64,000 bases of DNA from contig JALJCO010003983.1 in assembly GCA_023101725.1 (NCBI GenBank), positions 186,001 to 250,000 on the forward strand, written 5' to 3'. Under the pieces are notes generated by a model. The model saw only the letters and a list, made by a program, of their open reading frames with translations. It did no database searches and was not told where the DNA came from. Positions 39,386-51,500 of this stretch are shown here, one piece after another. Source of the DNA: Atherinomorus stipes (taxonomy: Eukaryota > Chordata > Actinopteri > Atheriniformes > Atherinidae). The first letter of the stretch is position 1. Each line of letters begins with the position of its first letter. Position numbers and translations under genes: made by a program.

Positions 39386-39571
39386 ATATGGAGTCTGGAG
39401 AGCGGCTGGCCTCCCCTGCGCCCACCCTGTCTGCTGCTCGCACCTCCTCCCCTGCGGCCTCTTCCTCCTCCTCCTCCTCCTCTTCTTCCTCTTCGTCATC
39501 GCCTGCTCCCCACTCTAAGAGCAGCCTGGCCCCGAGCCCATCAGCACTGGGATCCACCCTCACCACCTCTG
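39386..39571 (+). CDS. baz2b: baz2b exon 1 (first coding exon, with start codon)
   Basis: The acceptor is ttgacag and the donor gtaaga. The ATG is at 39388, two bases into the exon, so an upstream untranslated exon is required. It encodes MESGERL, as in mammalian BAZ2B, then a Ser/Pro/Ala-rich segment with a run of about 15 serines from a TCC/TCT/TCG tract (about 39462-39503). It ends in phase 1. Confidence 0.93.
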
Positions 39572-42500
39572 GTAAGAAACACTTTTCTCCTCTGTGTCAA
39601 TCTTCTGTCTTTCAAAAAGAGAAAAAATGTACAAAGAAGAAAACACACAACACAAACAGTTTACAAGCAACCGTAAAGACACCAAATGTGGTCACCTTCA
39701 TGTCTCGATAGTATTCAACATCCCCCCCCCCTCATTTCTTTACCATAAAAAATGAGTTTCCTCCAGTATTAATTATACAGTTATTTTGCAGCCGGTGTGA
39801 ATGCACCTCTCTCCCAGCTACAAGGATTTTTTTTTCCTGACAGCTTGGGTTTGCAATTGAAAAGCTGCTGCATTAATGAATCCCAAACAATTAGGGGGCT
39901 CTTTTGTGTGAGAAACACACACATGCTTCGCCATGTCTCCTGACAACCTTCAGCTCTCTGGCTCCAGCTGCCTCAGAGTCAGGCTCAGCACGCCACTGTG
40001 CATGCATGTGTGTGTGTGTATGTGTGTGTATAAGAGAGAGAGAAAGAGCTTCTGCCTGCATGATTTAACATTTGTTAGCCACTCAGTGTCTAGTCAGCCC
40101 TGTCCGGCATCCAGCTTCCTTTCTATGTTTTGGTCAAAGCCATTAGGCAAAGAGTGTGTGTCTCTGTGTGCTTTTTCAGATATACCTTCAGCAAGAAAGT
40201 GAATCATTTGCTGATACTTCCTTCCTTCTCATCTCTTAATGTCTTTCTGTTCTTTCATATGCTTACCACACACGTACATACACACACAGACACACACTCA
40301 CACACACACATACATAAAACCACTGTTGTACTAAGTAGGGTAAAAAAAAATTCCAGTTTTCTCCATGATTGTTTTGTTTTTTTCTATTCCTTGAAGGGAA
40401 AGAAAGAGAGAGTAAAATAAAGCCCCTTGTGCTGTCCTCTGTATCCTCAGCGTTGCCCCAAAGAAGAAGCCATTAGAAGCATCTTCCTCTTATGCATTAT
40501 ACATCCCTCTTATCCCTCTGTGCCATTACGTGTGCTCAGATTTTCTAGATAAGCGATTTTGGACTGAGCGTCAAATGAAATGCTTAGAGGCAGAGTGTGA
40601 GCTCTAAACTTTTGCTGTGCTTTGTGGGAATCAAGCCTGCCAATTCTTTTTCTTTCCTTACAATTTCTTGTGTAGTGTGTAACTCAAGCATATACAGTAT
40701 TTATGCACATCTGTTCTATAAAAGTGAGAAGTAGTCATTTTCTATCTTTTCCTACCTCCATGTATCATAATATGAAAGAAAAACATTCTCGTGCAGAACA
40801 ACAAGAATAAGCAGGTGACATCTGTAATTATATATTGCAGATATACTAACAGACTCTGGAGGCATTCATTCAAGGTCCTTTGCCAATGTGCCAGTAACAC
40901 TTAAGAAAATGAAATCTGAAGAACCGAAAAATGAGCACGGACTCTGTTTGTGTGTGTGTGCATGTGTCATTGATGAGGATATCACTTGGAGAATAAAAGC
41001 TGATCGGCGCTTGTAGCACTCTCTCCTTCTGGGATCAACTCACGGATGCAATTAACTTAAATCTGTCTGTGGAAATTTGATTGACTGCAACAAACAACAA
41101 ATTAATCCCCCTTCGGCAGCATCCAAACATGAAAAAAGCAGGCGGTGCAGTTTGTCAGAGTGGAGGAAGGATTGAAACAGAATGAAAAAGAGGGCAAGGG
41201 AACGAGAGTGAGAAAGAGACAGAGTAAGGAAGAGCAAGTAGGTAATCCTAGGTATGTCTTTGCTGTGCCTCTTTCTCACTTGAAATTTTCAGATTTAATT
41301 ATTCGCCTTCTGGAAGCATTCATTAATATTGAAGAGGCATTTGCAGATGTCACTTTGTGTTGCCTAGAATGGAAGAGGGATGTGAGGGGGAGAGGTGGGC
41401 ACCCTAGGCATAAGTGAACACTGTGGCTGGCCTTTCTGGGGGTTGCGTTGCTGTCGTTTATCTTCGTATCCACTAGCTGACGCTGGCAAGGCGGGCTCTA
41501 CATATTCAGCATATTCTAATGACATTCAAAAGGCGGAATTTGCTGTCTTGTGGCAGAGAGGGACCTTGAAGCCAACACAAAAGGGCTATGCTCTCATATG
41601 TCACCCTGCCAGTATGCTGGCAAGGCCACATAACCACAAACGGTTAGATTCACACCTAAAATCCTCTGAGATGCATCTGTTCATTTTTGGTCTTTGTATA
41701 GAACACATGTAACTAGTCTTATTATTAGATCCTTGACTGCATTAGCTCTTAAAAACACTATGCTTCAGTGTCACTTTGCTTTACATTTCTGTGCAGTGTG
41801 CATGTGTATAGTAGTTTGACATTTTCATCTGCACTGTGCACAACACTTTCCTTTTCTACTGTCATCACTTTTTTGCATGTGTATTACCTGGCTTATGCAG
41901 AGGCATCAAGCAGGCTTGCTCTCCTTTTCTGGAATAGAAATTGAATTTGCATGAAATATGCTCACACCAAATTGCATCTGACTCTGGGAGGAGGTAATAC
42001 GTGGCAGTCGCCCCTGCCAGAAATGATTGTGCTCAGGAAAATGCTAGAAGATGATGATGTTGATGAAGTATTCTTCTGTGTTGAAATTGAATGCCAAAAG
42101 GATGGAGGGAGGTTAGCTTTTTATACATCATATAGAGGGGTTCTTTTTCTCACTATGAATATCCAGTCTTTGTTCATAAGCAGCACACTCTGACACTTTT
42201 TTTAAGCTACATACATATCAATACACAAATACAGAAGGCTGTGCTGGAATTTGATTATAACAAAATGCTCTATAATCTAAATGTGCACGCTTTAACTCAA
42301 GCAATATTCTGCTGTGCTTAGCATTACCACTCTTTAGTGTGCACTGAGTGAAAACTGAATCCTGAGCTAATTCTGGTAGAAATGAAAGACAGTTGTTCTG
42401 TATGTAATTCGTCTATAGTCAGGTGGATAAAAATTGGCATCTTCAAAAGGTGTTTAGATGTAGTTTTTATGCCCTGTTGATTTTTATATAAAGAGCTCTG

Positions 42501-45500
42501 AAAAGCAATTTGAGAACAACGTTCTCAGTCTGTGCAACTATCCTTACAAAACTTAACAGTTGGGCGATGAGTCGTGATGTGATACAGCAAACAACTGCCA
42601 TGCCAGATGGATAGAAATATCAAAGTTAAACTAGAAATATAAACATTTGCACTAATAGTAAAGTTGGATAAGATGCATTTTCAGAAGCCAAAGTTTACCG
42701 GAAACTTCTACTGCTGTATGGAATGTCTTTTTTTCCTTTTTTGCTTATGACACAGAAATGTATACTTAACATCTCAAAATGAAACTGCAGCTTTAAGAAA
42801 AAAAAAAGTCATTTAATACAAAGAAAAATGTGTGATTTTCAACAATACATTGATTACTGTCAGAAGAGATGGTGACTGAGTTTCATGTACATCCCGATTT
42901 CTCCCTTTACATGATATTTGCAGTTTCTTTGTTGTATGATTGGTGAATCTGATGAAAAGTTGAGAATATTTTGCATCCTCTTTTGTATCTATTAAAGGCC
43001 GTCTATTTGGAGCAGCAGGAGAGCAGCCCTTCATTGGCTCCACATTGTCAAGTGCCTTCCCTCTGGTCAACCACCCAGCCTTCGGAGCCCTCTATACTGC
43101 CGGAGCGGGCAGGCCTGAGTTTGGAGGCCTGGGCTCCCTTGGGATGTCAGCTGCCTTGGCTGCCCACCCCCAGCTAGGAGCCCTGTCTGGTAAGAGAGTG
43201 ACATGTGAATTTTGGGCAGCAATTGGCGAAAGGGAGACTTCCTTTAATTTCCTCTCCTCTCCTCTCCTCTCCTCTCCTCTCCTCTCCTCTCCTCTCCTCT
43301 CCTCTCCTCTCCTCTCCTCTCCTCTCCTCTCCTCTCCTCTCCTCTCCTCTCCTCTCCTCTCCTCTCCTCTCCTCTCCTCTCCTCTCCTCTCCTCTCCTCT
43401 CCTCTCCCTTTCCCTCCCCTCAGAGTGGTGGCGAGCTGCCGAGGCCCACGGACGGGGAGCTGCTGCCTTTCTCCCCTCCTTCATAGGCTTTCCTCCATTC
43501 TTCGCCCCTCACATTCAGCCCAATCACAACGCTAGTCCTATTCAGATCAGGACACCTGGCAAGAATAGCCATGCCCCAACTAAAGGTACAGCACCATGCT
43601 TCACACCCATTCACTGATCCCTCTCTTCCTCCACAACCTAAATCCACTTTGCCCTATGATGAGATTTTCTCTTTTTAAAATAGATTTAATGACTTCCACT
43701 GCTCACTTAGTCATTCGTTTTTTCGTTCGCTTTTTCCCAGTGTTTCCCTCAGGTTCCCTCTTGTAATCTCTGTTTCTGATGTTCTTTTAATTTCACAGTA
43801 TCTTTTAATTTATCTGTTATTATGTAAACCACTCATGTTGAGCTTATGCCTCACACAGCCAGCACGTTTGATGAGATACATGTATAAATCAATATTTTTA
43901 CTAACCTCATTCCATTCTGCCGTTAGTTCCAGATTTTCCATTATCCCTCGTGCAAAGTTCTCAGAAAAGATCAAGCTGATTAGTAATACAGCAGATTTTG
44001 TGTTTCCAGGGTTGAATGGTGCAGTGAATGGCAGCGGGGTCTGCCCTCCCACCACACAATCAGGGAGCTTTTCTGCGAGTCCGACTCCTGTTCAGGCCTC
44101 AACAAAGCCAACCAAAAATCCAGACCCCTCTAATAGCCACCGTAGCAGCCCACAGAACAATCCAGCAGAGCTGGCGGAGCAGAGGATTCAGAAACCTAAA
44201 GAGAAGGTCAGTGCAGAAATAAAGTTTTCTCCTTAGTTTGAGGGGATGATGTTGGTGTGAAATACACAACATTTTCCTTATATGATGAGGATGTTTGTTG
44301 CTTTTGCTGTTTTTACAATGCAGAAGCCACGAAAGAAGCCAGCGGACACTTCTTTGGCGAGCAATAGTGAATCAGGCTCATCCTCAGAGAGCTCAAGTGA
44401 CGGGTCCCTCAGCAGTGATCTCGAAGACCTAGCAGAAGATGATGAAGATGATGATGATTATGATGAGGATGATGAAGAAGAGGACAAACAGAGTGAATTA
44501 TCAGACTCAGAGAAGCGGACAAAGAAGAAAGCAAAGGTAAAGAAAAAACAGATGATCGAGGGTAAAAGCCTCTGCTTTGTTAAAATGAAATAACACGCAG
44601 CCAATCACCGTAGTGCACTTATTGCACTTGGTGTGCACTGCCTTCGTTCCCTGAGCCAGTGCTCAAAATGTGAATTTATTAACATGAATAATCATATTGA
44701 GGGACTTTTCTTTGTTCTAATAGTTTTTAATTTTATTTCAATGGCAGGTTTTGACACCAAGCACTGGAACTACAAAGACTGACAGGCCACCCTCCAGGGA
44801 GGCCCAGGACAAGAAAGAAACCCATGCTGCTCATAAGGTGCCCTCCAACCCCCCAACCCTTGTGCCCCTATCCCGCTCTGTGTCCCCTCCTGCCTTGTCC
44901 CAAACCTCAGCTCTGGGGCTGAACAGTTCCAGGTCCAGGACCAAGGGACCACAACAACACTTCAGTGTGATTCAGTCCACCGGCCTCGCTGCCAACTCAA
45001 AACCTCTGGCGCTCCTCACTCAGCCCCGAAGGGAGTCTTCCCCGTCTTCCTCCCCCATTGCCCTCACCACATCTCCAAAGGCACTCTCCAACACTGCCTC
45101 TCCCAAACCTCCCAAACTGCTGCCCTCCTCCTCCCCACAGCACCTGCCCCTCTCCCTCTGTTCTTCCCCGAAGCCTCTCTCTGTCCCTTCTCCACCCCGC
45201 TCAACTCTCCCCGCGTCTACCTCCCCAAAACCGTTCAGTTTGACCTCATCATTAACAAGCTCCCAGAAGTCCTCGCTGAAGCCACCAAAGCACGCTGTTC
45301 CTGGCACTGCCAAATCCAACAAAAGGAAACTGCTGGAAGCTTCGCTTGCGCAGATAAATGAGTTCAGACTTAAACAGGTAAGCCAGCCTGATAACAGAGC
45401 TTCAACATTTCTTTAACTGTATCCACAGAAATTATACAGCACTTACTACTACAGTAGTACAGTATTAGTATGCTGTGAGCAATAATGATGAAAATTACCG

Positions 45501-48500
45501 CCACACAAAACATGTGCTTTGCAACAGTAAATGGCTATTCAGCTGCACAAATTTATGTTTTTTATTCACAGTTTAATTTGCTGAGTACTGTATGTTTTTC
45601 CTGTAAGGTTTTTTTCTCCCCTTATATTTTCCTTCAGTGAATTAAAGTGTCAATCACAGCTTCTCAGCAGGCAGTTTAACTTTAAAACTGCTACAGGCCA
45701 AATATGTCCTGTCAAGTTCAAACTTCCTGTCATACTTAGCTCATCAAGCTTTATAATCTATGCAATGTCATGCTTTCTATATATATTTTATTATTAATAT
45801 ATTTGAGCTGGTTTGCATTGGTTACATGCGGTTAATTCATTGTAAGGCCTTTTGGTAAAGTAGTTTATTACCAAATACTGCTGTATTATTTATCTTTTTG
45901 GTCAATTGTAATGACATTTTGTTTAGATTTATTTTATTTTCTGTTGACTGGACAAATTCCCTTCCTCCAGATGAAAGCACAATAATCAATATTATAAACT
46001 TATTGATACCAGGTTGTTCTCTGGAAATCATTTCCCCTTTCTTGTTTCGCCATTATAGAGAAGTTTACAACGAGCTAAATTCCCCCTGTGGTTTCAGCGC
46101 TGTTACTGTATTTCATGGTCTGTGAAATTGATTTGTTTCACTTCATATCACATCCAGTTGAAAGTGCAGCATTAAAGTCTAACCTGCCTTTGCTTAAACA
46201 CAGATTGAAGCAAACTTGTTATCAGTGGGAAAAAGGCAAACATGCCCAGCTGAATGATGATAACGATGGTGGGGCTTTTCAAATGCACAGACAAGTAATT
46301 ACAATTTTAGAGAGATACACAGTGTCTCTTTTTGTGAACTTGGCTGAGAACAATGCCTTTGGTTATTGCATTTATGTTCTTTTTGTTTCCCCCAAAGAGG
46401 CTTAGACACAGTTAACTGTACCAGTGTTCAGCATTGTAGTTTTGTCACCTGCTCAAGCAATCAAAAGTGATGCAAACTGACAGCTAGAGCAACTCCATTC
46501 TGTCCCATTTCTTTTCAAATTTTTCTCTAACCTTTCTTTGTTCCTCCCATTCTGTGTTCCCTCCCCCTGTCTCCCTGCTTTTCCCTGTTCTCTCCCTCTC
46601 TTTTTCCCCCCCATAGACTCTCATGTCCCAAGGGCAGACGTTCCCAGCTGAGCAAAAGAAGCAGCAGCAGGGGCCAAACAAATCTCCCAAGAGGACATCG
46701 CTGTCTTCACCGCCATTGCCACCTGTTCCGCCTCCACCCCAGAACAATCACTCCAACCTCTTTCTTTCGAGTGCCCTGCTGGGTCTCCCTGAACCCCATC
46801 ATCCAAATGGAGTCATCCAAAGCACCACTCAGGACGCACCTTTGGCCCTCATCACCAAACCTCGCAAAGACTCTGCCTCTCAAGGCAAGCCTCCCCAGCG
46901 TGACTCGGACGCTGGGTCGATGCCTGTCAATCTGAGCACAGGGGCAAGCAGGGGCCAAGCGGCAACCCAGGCAGGTCCCTTGCCACAGCCCTCCACTACC
47001 TCACCCCATGCCATGGGCCATGGATCCAGAAAGAACAAGACCCCCAAGGGTAAGGGACAGACACCAGGGCTGGGACAAGCAGACCCTTTAGCTGCTTGGA
47101 AGGGCTTCTCTCAGAACCATCTGGTACAGTCTCTGGTAGATTTATTCAGAGGAGGAGAGTCCGGCATTGGGATTCCTGGAGTTAGTATCCCTGGGGTTGG
47201 AATTCCAGGCGTAGGAATCCCTGGGATGTGTAACCCCACAGCTGGTCTTCCAGCCAATAAGGAATCTGACGACTCAGGAGATGATGACGATGATGAGGAT
47301 GATGACCTTGAAGAGGAGGAGGATGAAGAGGACTCGGATGATAGTCTGTCCGGTTGGTACAATCTATGTGCAGTAGGAAATTAGAATTTTATCATTTAAA
47401 AGCTCCAGCTGAGATTTATATTTTACTGATTACTCTTCTGATTAATTTCTGGATTATTGAATTAATTCATCAATGGCAGTTAATCCTCAATTTTGGGAAT
47501 TATACATATCGCAGTGTTTGTTTTAACTAAACAAAAAGCACCAAATTCTCACAGCTGCGTGGATGGAATAACCTAATTGTCTTAATTTTTTGCCTTAAAT
47601 CAACTAGTTGTTTCAGGTATTTAAATGAATTTATGTGAAATCAGCCAAATTTAGTAACGAAAGTCTATTAATATAATTCCCAGCTGATTCACTGAATCAA
47701 TGCATCTATAAATTTGAACTCCTTTTACGTTTTGTGTCCTGGTGACCCATTTCAGAGTCAGACAGTAACTCAGACAGTGACATCTCTGGGAAAAAAGTGA
47801 AGGAGTCAAAGCTGCTGCCGTCTGGATCATCTAAGAAGGAGATGATTCCCCGCAGGATTACCAAAGGTCCAGAACTACTGAACACCTCAACCAATCACAC
47901 CGCCACCAGCTGCTCCCCTCTCAACCTACAGGTCATCAAGAGCCCCACTATCGCCACCAGCTCCAGTGCCTTGTCCTATCACAGCTCCCCAGGCTCTTCC
48001 TCCTACAGCCTCGCCTCTCCATTAGGTAATGTGGCTGCTCCGAGTATTAAATTGAGCTAGCTTTACTAGGATCCTGTACTGGATGAAGTCCTACTTTAGC
48101 AACTTTACTGTATACTGTAGAATTGAAGCATTCTGCCCAGAGGAAGTGCACTTCCGTCATCTTCAGGTAATTATGAAGAGGGCTTGTTTCTTTTGGAGGC
48201 AGGAAGAAGGCGGTTGGTTGTCATGGCTCAACCACAGCTCAGAGGTCCTGTAGGGGCATGCCCAAGAGCCCTGACAGCTTGTTTGGCACAGCAGCAACAT
48301 TCATTTCCGCCACTTTCAATGAGAGATTACCCAGATCAGAGAAAATAGGACATAGATGTAGCTTGCCAGGAAGCAAGACATTTACAGTTTTCTCCGGCTG
48401 TAAGTGCTTTTTATTCTCTAATGCTCGTTCTCTTCTGCGCTCATGCGTATCAGGCTTAGTGTTTCGTTTTGAAGCTTTAGGATTGCAGTCCAGTGATTTA

Positions 48501-51500
48501 TGTATTTATTTAACTTCTGTGGTCATAATGCTGGTAAAAGCAGTTTTGGAAGGCCACCATACATATACATGTCCTTTCTTCTTTGCTACATTAGTTCAAA
48601 TCACAGGCCTTGTCTTCTATCTCTTTTTATTTGACCTTCTGCTTACTAATTGATGGCTGAACTGTTTCTTCACAGGTTTAGGGAAAAGGAAGAGGGTGAT
48701 GGATGAGAAGGAGCTAATGGCACCTCTGGAGTCGGGGTATGTACAAAAAGTTAAAAGAAAGAAAGGGTATTGTGTTCAAACTTGTGTTGCTTTTAATAAA
48801 TGTGGCATGCGGTACAAACATTTTTTGTGATCATCGGTTATTCTTTTCATTGTTAGGTGGAGGAGGGAAACAAGAATCAAATCAGTGGCTGGACGCCCGC
48901 AGGGCGAGGTGGCCTACTATGCCCCATGTGGCAAGAAACTGAGGCAGTACCCTGACGTGATGAAGGTACCTCGGTGTCACAGAGCTGCAGTTTAGTCTCA
49001 TCAAAGATACAGAGGCAAATGTTTGTGAGCAGAATCATGAGAAGTTTAGTTTTTAAAAGAATTACAGTGGGAATCATTGTGGGCAGCATGTTGGATGATT
49101 TATGGAGATTTTTTTCTGAAAATTGCAAAACTGCTCATAGTGCTCACACAAATGCTTGTGTATCTGTGTTTGTTGTATACTGTCTATGCTTCTGCTTCAG
49201 CTGCACTCCAACCCCACCCCATCCTGCTTTCTTTGACCCTAATAGTGAGAGATGATATTCTTAGATTTAGTTCTTGTGCCACTTTCTTCACCTCTCCCTG
49301 CCTCTAAAATGATTAATGATTAGTTTTGGGATGCACAACTTTGGTTCCATTAGTACAGTATAGTGTTACCTCTAATTTTCTGTGTTCATCTAAGCTCAAC
49401 AACACCAGTTGTCTAAACTATCTGGGAGTGTAGTAGTGCACAGAAAGAAAAAAGAAAACTGTCAATGCAGTAACATTCACTCAGCTACTCAGTCAGCAGG
49501 CTGTAAAAGACCAGCAATGCCACAGATAAATAAGAAGGGGCCTGAATTGTGCATCCCAAGGTCAGATCCGTTTTTCTCTCCTGAGAGCTTTTGCTCTTTT
49601 TTGTCCCCCTGCTTTTATAATGATTAGTAGCACTGCACAAATGCACTGTAACCGTAGACTCCCTTCAGTCTAGTGCCTCCCAGTTGCTTTTCAATGTCGC
49701 TAATTTCGCAATTTTTTTTTCCTGCCTCAACCAACGCCATTATTATTTTCTCTTCTGTAGTATCTATCCAGAAATGGAATAAGTGGCATCACGCGTGATA
49801 ATTTTAGCTTCAGTGCAAAGATAAGGGTTGGTGACTTCTATGAAGCCAGAGAAGGACCCCAGGTGACTGCCTTTCATCTCTCTCTCTCTGTCTCTCTCTC
49901 TCTGTCCCTGATCCCTGTTCATCTTTTCATCTAGCGGCAGGCAAAGCTTCATGCAGCAGTCACTGTCAGGGCATGGACAGGAATCAACCAAAACCCTCAG
50001 TAGTCCTAGTTCATAGACCTCTCACTGTGCATGGAGAAATGTAATAATCAGTTGACATTACTTCCACAGGTGACCAGTGATATATGCCTTGTAACCTATC
50101 TGTGATTCAAAGAGATAAGCTACAAAATGAACATGTGTATTTTATTTGAAGCAGAAGTAAAGAATATTCAAAAGTAGATGCAGTACAGCTGAGGGGAAGA
50201 GAAATCGAGGGTGTGAGAGTTATTCTGGAAAAGTAATCTGTTTTAATATGCTGTTTAACCAACGTTATGCTACCTCTTTGGAAAAAACTGTAATGATGCA
50301 TAGTAAGAAAAAAAGCAATTAATTATCTGTTAAATTGCACCCAGATCAAAGTCAAGCCAGCAAATAATTATGTTCCTTACTTAAATGAGATCATACAGCA
50401 CATGCCAATATGTCCTTTGCCATTACCTCTCTTCTCACCCTTCCCAATCTCTCCATCTCCATTTTTTTCTCTCTTCAGGGTTTACAGTGGAGCCTTTTGA
50501 AGGAAGAAGAGGTCATTCCTCGCATTTTGGCGATGGAAGGCCGTAGGGGTCGTCCTCCAAATTCAGAGCGGCAGCTAGCAGGCGACGGTGCCAAAGGTAA
50601 CCGACGGAGGAAGGGGCGACCCCCTAATGTGGGCGATCCACTTCCAACTGAGGGCCCGAGTCCCAGTGAAGTCAAGCTCCTGCGCAAACTAGAAGCTCAA
50701 GGTTAGCAAAGGAAATGAGCCCTGAAATGTGTTTTACACAAGTGTGTGCCCTAATAATAAAGCAGTCATTTTCCAGGGAGCCGAAGTGCAGGGAGGGGAT
50801 ACAGCCTGTTGTATTTTATTAAAGAAATTGAACAATTTTTCTTTTTATAACTTATTTGTTAGATCCACTACACGTGAGCTGATGTAGATCCTTGTCAAGT
50901 TAATTGCCTTTTTCAGATGTTTATGGTCTGAGTTTGGCTTTGTATACCTTTGATTTTTTTTAAAAAAGTTGCTATCACAGCAAAAACCTTGCCTAGTTGC
51001 AAAATAATTTACATTAATTGTATAAGTATATGAGGTAAAGCACAAATTTATAACATCTTTTATTTTGATGAACCTTGTCAAAATAGGAGCATAAAGCATC
51101 TAGAATGATCAGACATGCTTTGCCAGATTAAAGCAGACTTCAGGTTTTCTTCTGGAGTTTCTCAGTGACAATGATGCTCTATTCACTCTGTGCAGAAATA
51201 GCTCGACAAGCCGCCCAGATGAAACTGATGAGAAAACTGGAAAAGCAGGCACTGGCGCGTGCAGCCAAAGAAGCTCGCAAACAGCAAGGTAAGAGAGTAC
51301 AGGGCTGTAAACATGCTGGTGCAGATTATTCAGTTGGTCAGTCTGTCACTTCAAACTGCTTTGATCTAAATGAATATACTCTGAAGACCGGCAGGACCTT
51401 TTTAGGATGTCGTGCTGCTCTTGCAACCTTTGTTTGTATGTAGGTTCATATTTGATTTCATTACTTTAAAGCATAAGCTTTGATCTTCTTTTTGCTCTAA

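Noticed and set aside
39144..39566. Minus-strand ORF with a long Glu run opposite exon 1
   Set aside because: The Glu run is the complement of the serine-codon tract of baz2b, a shadow of the real exon.
41951..42193. 80-codon ORF with DDDVDEVFF in intron 1
   Set aside because: It was considered as an extra acidic exon. There is no acceptor/donor pair in the right phase, and exon 1 joins exon 2 at a conserved glycine codon.
43092..43484. Minus-strand ORF with an Arg-Arg-Gly-Glu-Glu repeat
   Set aside because: It is the complement of the CCTCT array in intron 2 and overlaps true coding exons on the + strand.
44537..44571. Extension of exon 5 to the second GT at 44572
   Set aside because: It would end in phase 2 and break the frame into exon 6, which starts in phase 0 with VLTPSTG.
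48258..48653. 131-codon ORF in intron 8
   Set aside because: It has no counterpart in BAZ2 proteins and no fitting splice phase, and exon 8 joins perfectly to exon 9.
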